Below, piece by piece: positions 25,095 through 35,832 of a DNA stretch of 64,000 nucleotides; within the stretch, counting starts at the first letter, position 1; each line of letters starts with the position of its first letter. Location of the stretch: positions 309,689,164 through 309,753,163 of the forward strand of contig NC_081414.1 of assembly GCF_030272615.1 (NCBI RefSeq), written 5' to 3'. The translations under genes were made by a program, and so were the position numbers. Source of the DNA: Cryptomeria japonica (taxonomy: Eukaryota > Streptophyta > Pinopsida > Cupressales > Cupressaceae). The notes below the pieces were generated by a model. It was not told where the DNA came from. It searched no databases and was given only the letters and a program-made list of their open reading frames with translations.

Positions 25095-27635
25095 TAAGGG
25101 TGGGTTCATTTCAATTTCAGTACTGCATTTGCATATTTCTTTACCGTATTGCATTACATACAACCATTGGAAAACATGTAACTGTATATCATTATTCCTT
25201 TCTCATATAGTTGCATCAATAAGCCATGATGATTGTCTAAGTCATTCACCTGTTTGCACTAAAAGGAACGAAGGTTGTCTCATTTCCTAAATACTTGTTC
25301 CTGAAGTCTTTAGGAGGCCTTTAGTCATTCATCTTCAATGTCACATTGAGATTAAGCTTTATCCTTAGTTGGGAAAAAGTTTCACTATCAAGTCTTGTTA
25401 CCCAAAATCTATCAATTGCTATATCTGACACATTAATCAAAAGCTCTAAGTCATTACAGATACCTAATTGGTCATGTGGCTAGTGAAAAATCCAATATTC
25501 TACTTCAGTGTCGCTATAATTGCCATACCCAAGTAGGTTTTATTACTTACAAGTCAAGGCAAGAAAATAAAAGAAAAAAAGTTATGCCAAATATCCATCT
25601 CAAGGCAAAATAAGCAATGATATATAACTCAAATATCATGTGCAGTAAAAGCCTGATTATGGGAACATGCAAGCAACTCCATCAGGGCTATGGATGCCTG
25701 TTGGCAATGGAGCAATATTTGAGAGATTATGGTGTATAACCTTGTCAAAGCCCTAAAAGCTTGCTGGCAGCGAGGCTCTATCCAAGATGCTTTTGAAGTT
25801 AGAATAACTCACGTAGCTAGCCACATAGGATTCCAAGGGCCTTTATGGTTATAAGAGTCAGAATAAACTCAATTGCACACACATGGGCAAAAGAAGATCA
25901 AAGTTTCAAGAATTGATGGAGAAGTTTTCCGCACCTTCATTCATAAATCTTGGTTACATAGTGTGTTAGGTTGGATGGTCTAAGTCTTTTGATAATGGAT
26001 TGAACTCCTCTCTCTGAAACGTTTCGCAACTTTAATCCAATTAGTGCATTTCAAAATGAAAAACACACACACTCATCCTTGTTTGAATAGGAACTGCATT
26101 CTTGTCATGCATCCTGCATTAGCATAACTCATATCAAAAAATCATTGTCTTCATATGCATCATCATGTTATCATCATAGGTCTGCACTTGGGAGCATAAC
26201 TGAAAAAAATCTTTAAAATCAGATAAAGTCCTGAAAAATTCCTAAAAATCAGATAAAAGTTCTGAAAAAATTCTAAAAATCAGATAAAGTCCTAAAAAAT
26301 CCTAAAAATCAGATAAAGTCCTCAAAAAATCCCTAAAAATTAGATAAAGTCCTAAAAAAACCTAAAAATCAGATAAAGTCCTGAAAAAATCACAACAAAA
26401 ACAATCAGAAAATGCCAAAAAAAAAACCAAAAAAAAACCTAAACATCGAAAAGCTCTTCAAAAACAACTAAAAATCCAAAAACATAAAAAATGTGCAATA
26501 AATTGTCTCGCAAGAATCAAACACCCTAGCAGATATCCAACAAACACTTCGCATGAAGTTAAACAAAGGATACAACTATCTTGTCAAAACGTTTGCAATC
26601 AAGCTGATCAACTGTCTAATCGATCAAATCACTATCAAACTATCAACGTGATCAACATCTTGTCTTAAACAGAATCGGTACACTCGAAACTAGACAGGTC
26701 AGTCTTAAACGGGGTCCAAAACTTCTAAAACCAAACATTATCAGAATCACATCAAATATATCAAAGCAAAAGCACAGTCAGTCCAACTACTGAGTTTTGT
26801 CTATTTTGGTTGACTCTTTTTATCAAATTGGTGAGGATCATTGCTTTTAGCTACTCAAGCATGTCCAAAAAGTGACTAGAGGAGTCATGATGGGCATGAT
26901 CCTTTTCTTTGTTTTCTGTTGGTGGTTTGAACCAATGAAGTTCTGGGGAAATTGCTCTAGTGGGTGTCTGTGATAGGAGCATTCAACTTGTGAATTCCAC
27001 ACATACCTCAACCCCTAGCATAATTCCTAGAATGGAGGGTTCATTTCTTGTCTGCTACATGTTTGTTTGTTTGCAATGAGATATCTATACATCTTGGTTC
27101 CTCATACCCTATTGTACTAAGCTCCATTGTTATGTAATAAGGCTCAATGATGATAATGTATTGCACTACGAATAAAGAAATGAAGACTTTCTCATCAAAA
27201 TTTTATCAAATCATTTCTATCATATCTATTTTTGGAATAAACAAAGGTTGATTCAATTGATTGATCATTTCATATCTATTCTATGTCTAACAACTAACAA
27301 TTCATCCAAATTAATGATTTTCAACACCTATTTTGACACAACAACAAAATAATAATAATAATAATAAACATCATCACATGATATTTTCATAATTTTAGTC
27401 CATTGTATTATAATAATAATTTCATCAAATAAAGGTACATCACGTCACTGTATGATATCACATTCACATTGCATTCATCATCACAATAGCATAAAAAATA
27501 ACAAAGAAACATTAGACCATGAAGTTCATCATCAAATAGCTCATCAAGAATGCATATCATATATCTAATAGAAATGTGTCAAAATACATTGTGATACAAC
27601 ATCAATATCAAATCTCTCAACCTATGTTTCCTCTA
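25095..27635 (+). repeat. Spacer of element D with A-rich tandem repeats
   Basis: No coding domain on either strand. From about 26200 to 26400 a 28-32-bp unit built on AAAAATCAGATAAAGTCCT is repeated six or seven times. There is a short AAT run at 27347-27366. Tandem arrays between integrase and the 3' LTR are a known feature of Tat/Ogre-type elements. Confidence 0.65.
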
Positions 27636-27639
27636 TTAG

Positions 27640-29640
27640 TAGGTGCATCTCGCCTAACTCCAGTCTGCCTCAACGGTGCCCTAGGTGGACCCATCACTCT
27701 TCCACTATTAGTATGTTAAGAGGTAGAGAGACTTGATCTTCTCCCCATGAAAGCACTAAAACTAGGCTCCCTCTAACCCTCAGGAATAACTCTCTCATAA
27801 GCCTACCTATAATAAATAGCACCCTCTGCAGTAGCAAAATATCTATCTGGCTGGCTCCGTGCCTCTATCACCAACCCAAATAACTGATCGTACGAATCCA
27901 TGGAGATATGATCTCTTCTAACTTCCTCATCCCTCTCCCTCTATAGTTGATCTCTCTCAGCAGCTATCTGATCCCTCTCTATAGTCAACTCCTCCATCGC
28001 CTGCCGATACTGATCTCTATCCTCCATCTCTACTGTCGTAAAGTAGCGACCAGGTCCTCTAAACGCCTAACCCGATCTCTCAATCCCTCCTCATCTCCTC
28101 TCTCTGCACCTCCAAACTTTTTAGCCTAGGGAATCTCAACATCATGTCCACTATCCCCACCCTCATCCCCATCACTGCTCGATGAGCCTAATGTTGACTC
28201 ATTGCCCTCATCGGAACTGCTCATAGATGCAGTCTCTCCACTAATATCCACATCCTCCTCCCCACTATCTACCTTCTCTGCAACCGCTGCTATCATATTT
28301 ATACCACCTCCACCTCTACCACCTCCATATCTACCTCCTCCATCTCTCCCCCCACCTCTCCCTCTCCCCCTAGGACCCCTACCATTTCTAATTTGCTGAG
28401 CACCAATTGGAACTGTCAGATCTGTCAAAGGTATAGTCCTATGTTGTATCCATCATACACTATATTGTGTTGTGGACCCTGGATCCGCTACACCAACACG
28501 CCATCCCCACTAAACAAGAGCAAGAGCACCAAACTTAGCAATAGCAACATGAGGCTACACGCAAGCACCCCAATCACCAACCTCTCGAGTAGTGCGAGCA
28601 AAATAAGTTGTCACATCTGGAATACCTTGTATCTCCCTGAACTATCAGAGTACACAACCAGGAAGATAGCATATCAATAACCTTGTGACCACCCACATCT
28701 CGACCAATAAGATATCTCTCCTGTCAACAAAAGGAAGATGTTGGGCACCATCAACCCAACCGGGGCAAGTAAGATAAGATCTCCATGAGAAATAATGTAA
28801 GATATGAATCTAATGATGAAAATGCAAGATGTTATCTGATGCCCTATGTCTCACACCAATAGTGTAGCCATAAGCATATGGATGATCTGGCTCTAAATCA
28901 ATATGTAATGCAGGGCGAAAGATAGCTATGTGCTCCCAAGCCCATGTCTGGAGTGAAGTAATGCCACACCCAACAAATTTCTATTGCAAGTAAACAATCC
29001 CATGCATCTCATGATACAAAGTGGCAAGAAGACAAGGACCCCAAGAAAACACATGTCTATCAATAATCATATCACGTATGACTTGTCCCCATCCAACAAG
29101 GAAACCATGGGTACGTCTATTAGGGATCAATAATCCAGCAACAATGTAAGCAAGAACAACGATGAGATCATCATAATCAAAATCATCCCAACGAATCTCA
29201 TAACGACCACGAATATGTAGATCCTACTCCTCACACTCGAACAATGTACACAAAGCAGAAACACCATCATGACGATCAAAAGTAACTAGTGTACCAAATA
29301 TCAGAATGTGTAAGATATGCCACACATCCTCAAGTGTGATGGACACCTCACCTATCGGTAGATGAAAAGAAAATGTCTCTGAATGCCACTGCTCAATCAA
29401 AGCAGTAATCATGGCCCTGTTGGTCGTAACCTCAGGCTAATGCACTATGTAATACAATCCAACCAGTCATAACAAAGCGGTATCCTTTGGGTCAAACTCA
29501 CCATGCCACCAATGCCGAGAGGTTTCTGATAAGACCGCACTCGTTCGAATGAATGCAGCCTCATTCTGTGACCTACCATTTCACTCCAAGGATGTCGAAA
29601 GCACTGATATCTTTAAGGACTTCTTACAAAACAAAATAGT
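27640..29640 (-). pseudogene. Antisense plant-mobile-domain (PMD) gene inside element D
   Basis: The minus strand reads a decayed protein in which the N-terminal two thirds match the aminotransferase-like plant mobile domain. Recognisable pieces are IEQWHSETFSFHLPIGEV plus SITLEDVWHILHI (29224-29412), then AYIVAGLLIPNRR, and a LQTWAWEHIAIFRPALHID block near 28900. After it comes a Gly/Arg-rich stretch (28300-28390), an acidic Ser-rich patch and a short coiled coil. Several stops and frameshifts break it. PMD proteins are nuclear plant proteins related to transposon-borne genes. Antisense ORFs between pol and the 3' LTR are known in plant Ty3/gypsy elements, which fits this location. Confidence 0.8.
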
Positions 29641-29943
29641 GCAAATGAGCTGAAATCAATACCAATTTTTAATTTATAAGCTCAAAAATAGGGTTTTTTC
29701 TCACCATAACGCCCATGGACCCCTCCAACTTCAACGTAGTTGTAGACATAGAAAACGAGATCAAAATCATTTCAAACTTCATATTATCACTATCCAACAC
29801 ATTTTCGAAAAAGTAGTCTTCATTCCACAATTTTCTGACCACTTTTTCCGAGGGGGCATGTTTATACCCTAAGTGTCACCAGGGCATACTGGGGTAGTTT
29901 TCTTTCTGTTTTCTTTGAAACAACATCATTCCGACATTGTGTC

Positions 29944-29956
29944 AAAGAGGGGCAAA
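29944..29956 (+). other. Polypurine tract of element D
   Basis: AAAGAGGGGCAAA directly precedes the 3' LTR start TGTAGACACC. It defines the plus orientation. The 300 bp before it (29641-29943) hold no recognisable coding sequence. Confidence 0.8.
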
Positions 29957-31085
29957 TGTAGACACCTAAAAATGTCTCATTAATTCTACACCACTTATTC
30001 ATCTATTTAATTAAATAATTTTTTAATTATTTGATTAAGCTAACTATTTCTTCTAATCATCACCCTTCAAAACTTCTAATTATTCTATTTCTATTCTCAA
30101 ATCATTTTAATATGTTAACCATATCTCAATTATTAATTAAATATCAATTATTTGATTAATTATGATTTATTCCTTAGTTAAATAATCGTTATTATTTAAT
30201 TAATTCAATTTCCTAAGTTTAAATAATTTCATTTAAATTATTTAAATTAATTAATTAAATTCCTCCAATTCCCCAAATTATAATTCCAATTAATTCCATC
30301 TAATTTCATATCATATTTCCCCCAAATTCGAATTTCACAAAATTTCATCTAATTTTACATTCTCCAAATTCACATTTCACCAAATCTGAATTTCAGTTAA
30401 TTTCATGTGCATTTAAGATTCAAATGACCAAATTCAAATCCAAATTGAAAATGAAAATCAAATTCAATTTCAAATTCCTACAACACATGCTAAATCAGAA
30501 CTGATTGATCAAATTATTTGTCTAATCAGTTAACTCATCAATCACCTTTTTTAACTCAAAATCAACTTTTTATGACTAATCCATCAATTCAGTCATCTCT
30601 CTACTCTATTCATTTTACTAATCAATCAAATGAGTTTACTAGCCAATCTATTGAGTTCACTCTCCAATCAATCCGGTTAACAGATCAATGTATTGAGTTA
30701 ACAAATCAATCATGACTAGTTCGTTGATCAATCAATTTTAGTTATCTATCAATCAACACTTGAGTTCTATTTCTCAACCCCTTCATGTTGAAAATCTATA
30801 AATTCAACATCATTTTATCAATTCAAGCTAGAATTACAGAATCAGAGTCTTCAAAATATTTGTATGCAAGAAATTGGTGCAATACCTGAGAGCCACCAAC
30901 CACTCAAATAGGAGAAGAACAATGGAAGCAAAGATGCAAAATGAGGGAGTCTTTATTTGAATTCATTTCTCATTTTGTATTTATTTTCATTGATTATGTT
31001 TTATGTTTGTTAATTATTTGAGAATTGGTGATTCGTTCTTATTTGCTAATTAGCTTAATACATACGACATTTAGGCGTAGAAACA
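29957..31085 (+). repeat. 3' LTR of element D
   Basis: An uninterrupted 1129-bp LTR, TGTAGACACC to GTAGAAACA, with a TATA box at 30797-30804. It supplies the empty-site reference for insertion X. It is followed by AGAAT, the right-hand TSD copy. Confidence 0.92.
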
Positions 31086-32953
31086 AGAATCATAAAAAAT
31101 ATGAAGTTCCTAGATCCTCCTTTGAACTGCAATTCGTAGACTTATATTAAGTATATCATATTCTACTATGTTGTTTATACAAGGGAATGATAGTCTATAT
31201 GATTTAGGAATGCAATCTCTCTATGTTGTGACAAAAAGGCTTCTTGCACCTGCTCCATGCTGTGTGAATGATCCATCAAAATAGAGATGTCATAATCTTG
31301 AATGTGCGACTGCTAGGATAGATTGATGTAGAAATTTGAAAATCAATGGGTCTATCATTGGTGCATCTCCTAATTGATTTGTAACGACTTGTCCCTCGAT
31401 GGTTTTTCTCTCAACATATTCAATATTAAATTCATTGAGGATCTTTACTCATGTGGCCAATATACCTATAAGATCTTCTTTGTTGACCAAGTACTTTAGG
31501 GGATCGATCCTCTCTATGACCTTTTCTTTATGAGTGAGCATGTAGTGTTACAATTTATATGAGGCAAAAATTATGACAAGACACACATGCTCAATAGGAG
31601 TGTAATATAGCTCATATCCCATTAATGTGCAACTGATGTAATAGATAGCTCTTTCTTTTCCCTCATAGTTTTGTTGTACTAAAAGTGCTCCTAGTGCTAT
31701 TGTTGTTGCTGATATGTAGAGAAGTAGGGGCTTTCCTTCAATTGGTTGCACGGAAATGAGAGGATTCATGAGATAGTCTTTGAGTATCTGAAAATATTGT
31801 TGGCATCCATCATCCCATCTAAACTTAATATTCTTGTGTAGCAAATGTGTAAATGGATGACACTGTTATGCAAGTTGAGAAATGAATCCTCTAATTGATT
31901 GTAGCTTTCCTTGTGGTGACCTCAGGTGACTAATATTGTTTAGTGGAGTCATCTCTAAAATAGTTTTAACCTTTGTTGGATCAACTTCAATACCTCTTTG
32001 TGACATAATATATCCTAGGAGTTTCCTATAGGTTACCCCAAAGACACATCTCTTAGGATTTAATTGTGCTTTGTACTTCTCTAGTCGAGTTAATATTTTG
32101 TCTAAAACATCTTAGTGGGTTTCTCTTGTCAACGATTTTCCTAAGAGGTCATTTGCATAGTCATTTTCCATTAAAATGTGCATCATGTCATAAAAAATTA
32201 TCATCATAGCTCTCTGATAGGTAGCATCAACATTCTTTAGGCCGAAAGGCATTGCATTCTAACTAAAGGTTCCCAAAGGACATGTGGAAGTAGTCTTATG
32301 TTGGTCCTCAGCAGCGACCTAAATCTAATTATAGCTAGAGAATCCATCCATGAGTGATAACATTGCATATCTAGCTATAAGATCAACATTTAAGTCTGTG
32401 TTAGGTAATGTAAAATCATCCTTAGGACAAGGTTTATTGATATCCTTGAAGTCTATACATAGTCGAATATGGCCATCTGGTTTGCCCACAAGTGCAAGAT
32501 TTCAAATCCATTCTAGGTAATCAATAGGTATAATGAAACCAACATCTAGTAATTTCTCAAGCTCAACTTTAACTAATATTGCCTCTTGTGGATGCATTTT
32601 TCTTAATTTTAGTTTTACTGGTTGTTCATGTGGTGCTATCGTTAGATGATGCATGTCAAGAACTTTTTCTTTGTCCATTCTATCAAAGGTTCTTGGTTGA
32701 TTATGAACCTCATCTAGGTTCCCAGAACCTTTGAACTTGCCGACACATTTTACTTTTGCCCTTTTTTAATCCACCTTGACCAATTGCCTTTCCTCATCTA
32801 TCTTTAGGAAATCTTCAAGCTACTTTAATCGATAATCAGGTAATAGTGGAAACTGAGAACTTTTCACCTATGTCGTGTCTTTGTTTTCTCATTATTGCCT
32901 AGCCATTAGCTTCTCCTTGTTTGTCAAAAATCAAAGGGTAGTTAGGAACTAAG
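31086..32953 (-). pseudogene. Element C pol, 5' part: RT and RNase H
   Basis: Reading leftward on the minus strand from 32953: a linker, then RT fingers (LRKMHPQEAILVKVE near 32600), LCIDFKDINKPCPKDDF, LMDGFSSYN, and the catalytic box, which now reads YANDLLGKS in place of the YVDD form. The tether follows (31548-31844, PLLLYISATTIALGALLVQQ), then RNase H (HLYFDGSFTQHGAG and IVEYD) up to YDS at the D junction. The frame resumes at 9616 in the integrase half. Stops and frameshifts are numerous. It is closely similar in order and wording to D but on the other strand and more decayed. Confidence 0.88.
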
Positions 32954-34084
32954 TGTTGGCATTTTTTATGTTTATGTTGTGATTGTCATTGATGGACACA
33001 CACTTGTATAGAGATCCCCTTTATATGTATGAGCTAGAGCTCAACCAGTATTTGTTCCAACTGGTATGTTGTATTCTAGTCTTTAGACTATTGGTGATTT
33101 TGCAGAATGTGTTTCCCGGTCTAAAGCAACATGTCGACCCCAAGTGGTTCGTAGATCTCAACCGGTACGAGGGAGCAAAGTGGCATAACACATTCTTACC
33201 AGTCTTCATTTTTGTCAAACCGGCAACCGGTATTTTGTATGAACCGGTAATACTCTGTGATGAGTTACCAATAGGCATTTTGTGATGAATTACCAACCCA
33301 CCGATTGATTGACGATGCTGACACACTGACGGTGCTTTTTGTGTCGTGTTACTAAGTATGTCTAGATTCATTGAACCTAGGAAATTGTAATGTAATCCTA
33401 TTGGACCAACATGAAATCAGATTCCTTTAAAAGGACATCATGTCTAGGGTTTTGAGTTGTTGTAGTTGTTGTTGCTGAAAGGGTTTATGTTGTGGCTAGG
33501 GTTTAAGGTGGTTGTTGAGTTATTGTAAGAGCGATCTTATCTGAGAAGATCAAGTTGCAATAGAGAGATAGAGAAGACTGAAGTAATGCTAAAACACATT
33601 AACAGTGAGCTATACTGAATCTAATCAAGCAGTTTGTGCTATTAGATAGATCAAACACTTGTTGATTACTCACATCTTTGACAAGTTTGTAGCCCTTAAC
33701 CGGGTAGGCCCAAAAGCCTTTGTAAAATCCTCTAACAAGGTAGTCTTTAATCGGACTTATCTCCTAACAGAGATTGAGATTCCTAACAGGATCTATTCTG
33801 GTGAAGAACATTGTAAGACCTTAACCAGTCTGGTTTCTATTCTGCAGATAGTGACTTGTGAGTTCCATCTCACCGTGGCTTTTCCCAGTTGGGTTTCCAC
33901 ATCAAATATCTTGTGTTATGGTTGTATTGCTTTTGTGGGTGAATGCTTTATTTGCATTTTGGTTTGCATGTGTGATAACCGGTTTGTCTATTAGACTATT
34001 TTATCGGTTTATCTTCAGATTGTGTAAGTGTTTAAGTATAGAGATTTTTGGCATACTAATTCACCCCCCTCTTAGTATTCATCA
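32954..34084 (+). repeat. 5' LTR of element E
   Basis: A 1131-bp LTR with CTAAG immediately upstream. A TTTAAAAGG box near 33424 is a possible TATA element. The last 30 bp contain the poly-C block TTCACCCCCCTCT shared, in sense, with the LTR ends of F and I. Confidence 0.9.
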
Positions 34085-34086
34085 AT

Positions 34087-34098
34087 TGGTATTAGAGC
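34087..34098 (+). other. Primer-binding site of E (Met-type)
   Basis: TGGTATTAGAGC starts two bases after the LTR end. It differs at one position from TGGTATCAGAGC, the usual complement of initiator tRNA-Met. Confidence 0.88.
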
Positions 34099-34134
34099 CT
34101 ACCTTTCTATAAGTTTAACCACTTGGAAAGAGAT

Positions 34135-35316
34135 ATGGGGGAATACACGTTGAGGGAACTTACTCAATGACTCACTCAGTCTGAGCAAGCCTATGATGAT
34201 CTTATGGTCAAATACAAGGCATCTCAAGCAAAAAGGAGAGAACATGCAGAGAAGCTGATGGAGCTATCTGAAAGTAGTTCTGAAGATGAAGCTAATATGG
34301 AAGCCATGATTGCAGAAGCAAATAAGCCTAATGATTCAAACTCCAATCTAAGAAAGGAGTTGGAAGCACTGACTATCCGGTTTAGTCAAGAGCTTGAGAA
34401 TCAGAGGAAAGCTGAAGATCAAATAAAGGACAAAGATCATGAAATCTCCAAGTTGAAACAAGAGATTAGTGCACTGACTGCTCGCCTTCATGAGAGCAGA
34501 ATGGAAAAGGAAGACATGCAAGGAGAATTGAACATAGCCATCTCTGAAAATTCAAGCCTAATGGAGACCATTACTGCTATTTCCAAAGAACTCTTTGAGT
34601 CAAGGGAAATACTTGCTAAGTTTAGCAAAAGTATTGTTAAGCTAGACCAAAAGCTTGAGTCATCTAGACCGGTAAATAATACCAATGGTCTTGGTTTCTC
34701 TGGACATGAGGAAGGAGAATCCTCAGCAACAAATGTTGAAGCATCAAAGAAGCAATCGACACCCAAAGGAAAAGGTAAGCAAAAATTCAAACCTATTTGC
34801 TTTAACTGTCTTAAAGAAGGACACACTGCTAATGTATGTAGGAGTAAAGCCTACAATAATTTTCCATATTTAATCAATAATGTACCTAGATCCAATAAGT
34901 TCAATGGTCATTGTTATGCATGCAGCAAGTTTGGGCATAGAGCATCTGAATGCAGGTCTATCATGAACAATGCCGAAAGATATCCTCAGAGGACCCAAGG
35001 AGCTAGTCCGAAATCTTTTGTAAACTGGAACCCTAACCAGTTTAATGCCTACAATTATCAATTAGGGAACAATAGTTATCAATCGACAACCGGATGGAGA
35101 GCAAATTGTTGGATTTGTCATGGACATGGTCACACTGCTGCTACATGCAGAAGGAAGAATGAAAATATGAACAATGGACCTTGGAGAGCACCTGGATTGG
35201 TTTGCTATCACTGTAACAAACCGGGTCACATTGCAAGATTCTGCAGAAGCAGAAAGAGTATATTTGATGACATACCGGTCACTCTGAAAGGAGAAGTTGA
35301 TGTTGAAAAAGTTTAA
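34135..35316 (+). pseudogene. ORF1 of E: coiled coil plus four CCHC zinc knuckles
   Basis: The likely start is the ATG at 34135 (MGEYTLRELTQ), 37 bp after the PBS. A TGA at 34168-34170 interrupts it, after which 370 codons are open from 34204. Residues of about 15-160 (from 34204) are a Lys/Glu heptad-rich coiled coil. Residues 170-198 are a basic linker. Four CX2CX4HX4C knuckles follow at about 199-212, 237-250, 302-315 and 334-347, all with complete ligands. Such knuckles bind nucleic acid in gag nucleocapsids. The usual copia capsid (UBN2-type) region is missing, so this may be a reduced gag. It is homologous in layout to ORF1 of F. Confidence 0.8.
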
Positions 35317-35832
35317 GCAAACATGAACAAAACCTAGAGGAAGAAACCAACAATGTTGGAAGAGGAACCGGTTTCTGCACCTAGTGTGGAAATATCAGAA
35401 CTGGCAAACTAAGCTCCAAAGAGGCTTAGGGGGAGCAAACGGCGAAATGATTGTGAACCCCCGGTTACACCGGTAAAAGACCTTAACCAGTATGTGATAC
35501 ATGTCGCTTGGCAGAAGACCGAAAATAGTAAAAGAGGCAAATTAGGGTTTACACCCTAATAGAGGAGCATTAATGGTGGTAGGTGAGAGACATGTATAAA
35601 AGAATATTTCAAATCATTTCTCACTATCTATTTTCAAGAGAAGAAAAGGCAATTTGAGCTAAGATTTCAAGAAATTGATAAATCTTGAAGGAGATTCAAA
35701 TCCAGTTTGCAAGCGGTCGTGGAGAACACAAAGCGGTGATTTGGCAACCAACGGAGAGTGGAGTGAAGCAGAAACAGGAAGCCCTAAATTCATGTTGTAA
35801 AGGTATTTTTCGTGTTCTTGAAATACTCAACA
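35317..35832 (+). other. Inter-ORF region of E
   Basis: The ORF1 frame continues with stops to about 35560 (Glu/Pro-rich tail), so ORF1 may once have been longer. The rest is AT-rich non-coding sequence before the ATG of ORF2 at 35833. Confidence 0.5.

Larger units (their letters stand above)
9617..31085 (+). mobile_element. Element D: full-length Ty3/gypsy (Tat-like) retrotransposon
   Basis: D runs from a 5' LTR starting TGTAGACACTT (9617) to a 3' LTR ending GTAGAAACA (31085). GGAAT precedes it and AGAAT follows it (a 5-bp TSD with one change). The RNase H frame of element C resumes across it, confirming both ends. Order on the plus strand is LTR, PBS, long leader, duplicated small ORF, gag, protease, G-patch, RT, RNase H, integrase, spacer with tandem repeats, antisense plant-mobile-domain gene, PPT, LTR. 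The absence of a chromodomain, the long leader and the extra ORFs point to the Tat/Ogre side of Ty3/gypsy (inference). Multiple stops make it non-autonomous now. Its 5' LTR is split by insertion X. Confidence 0.9.
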
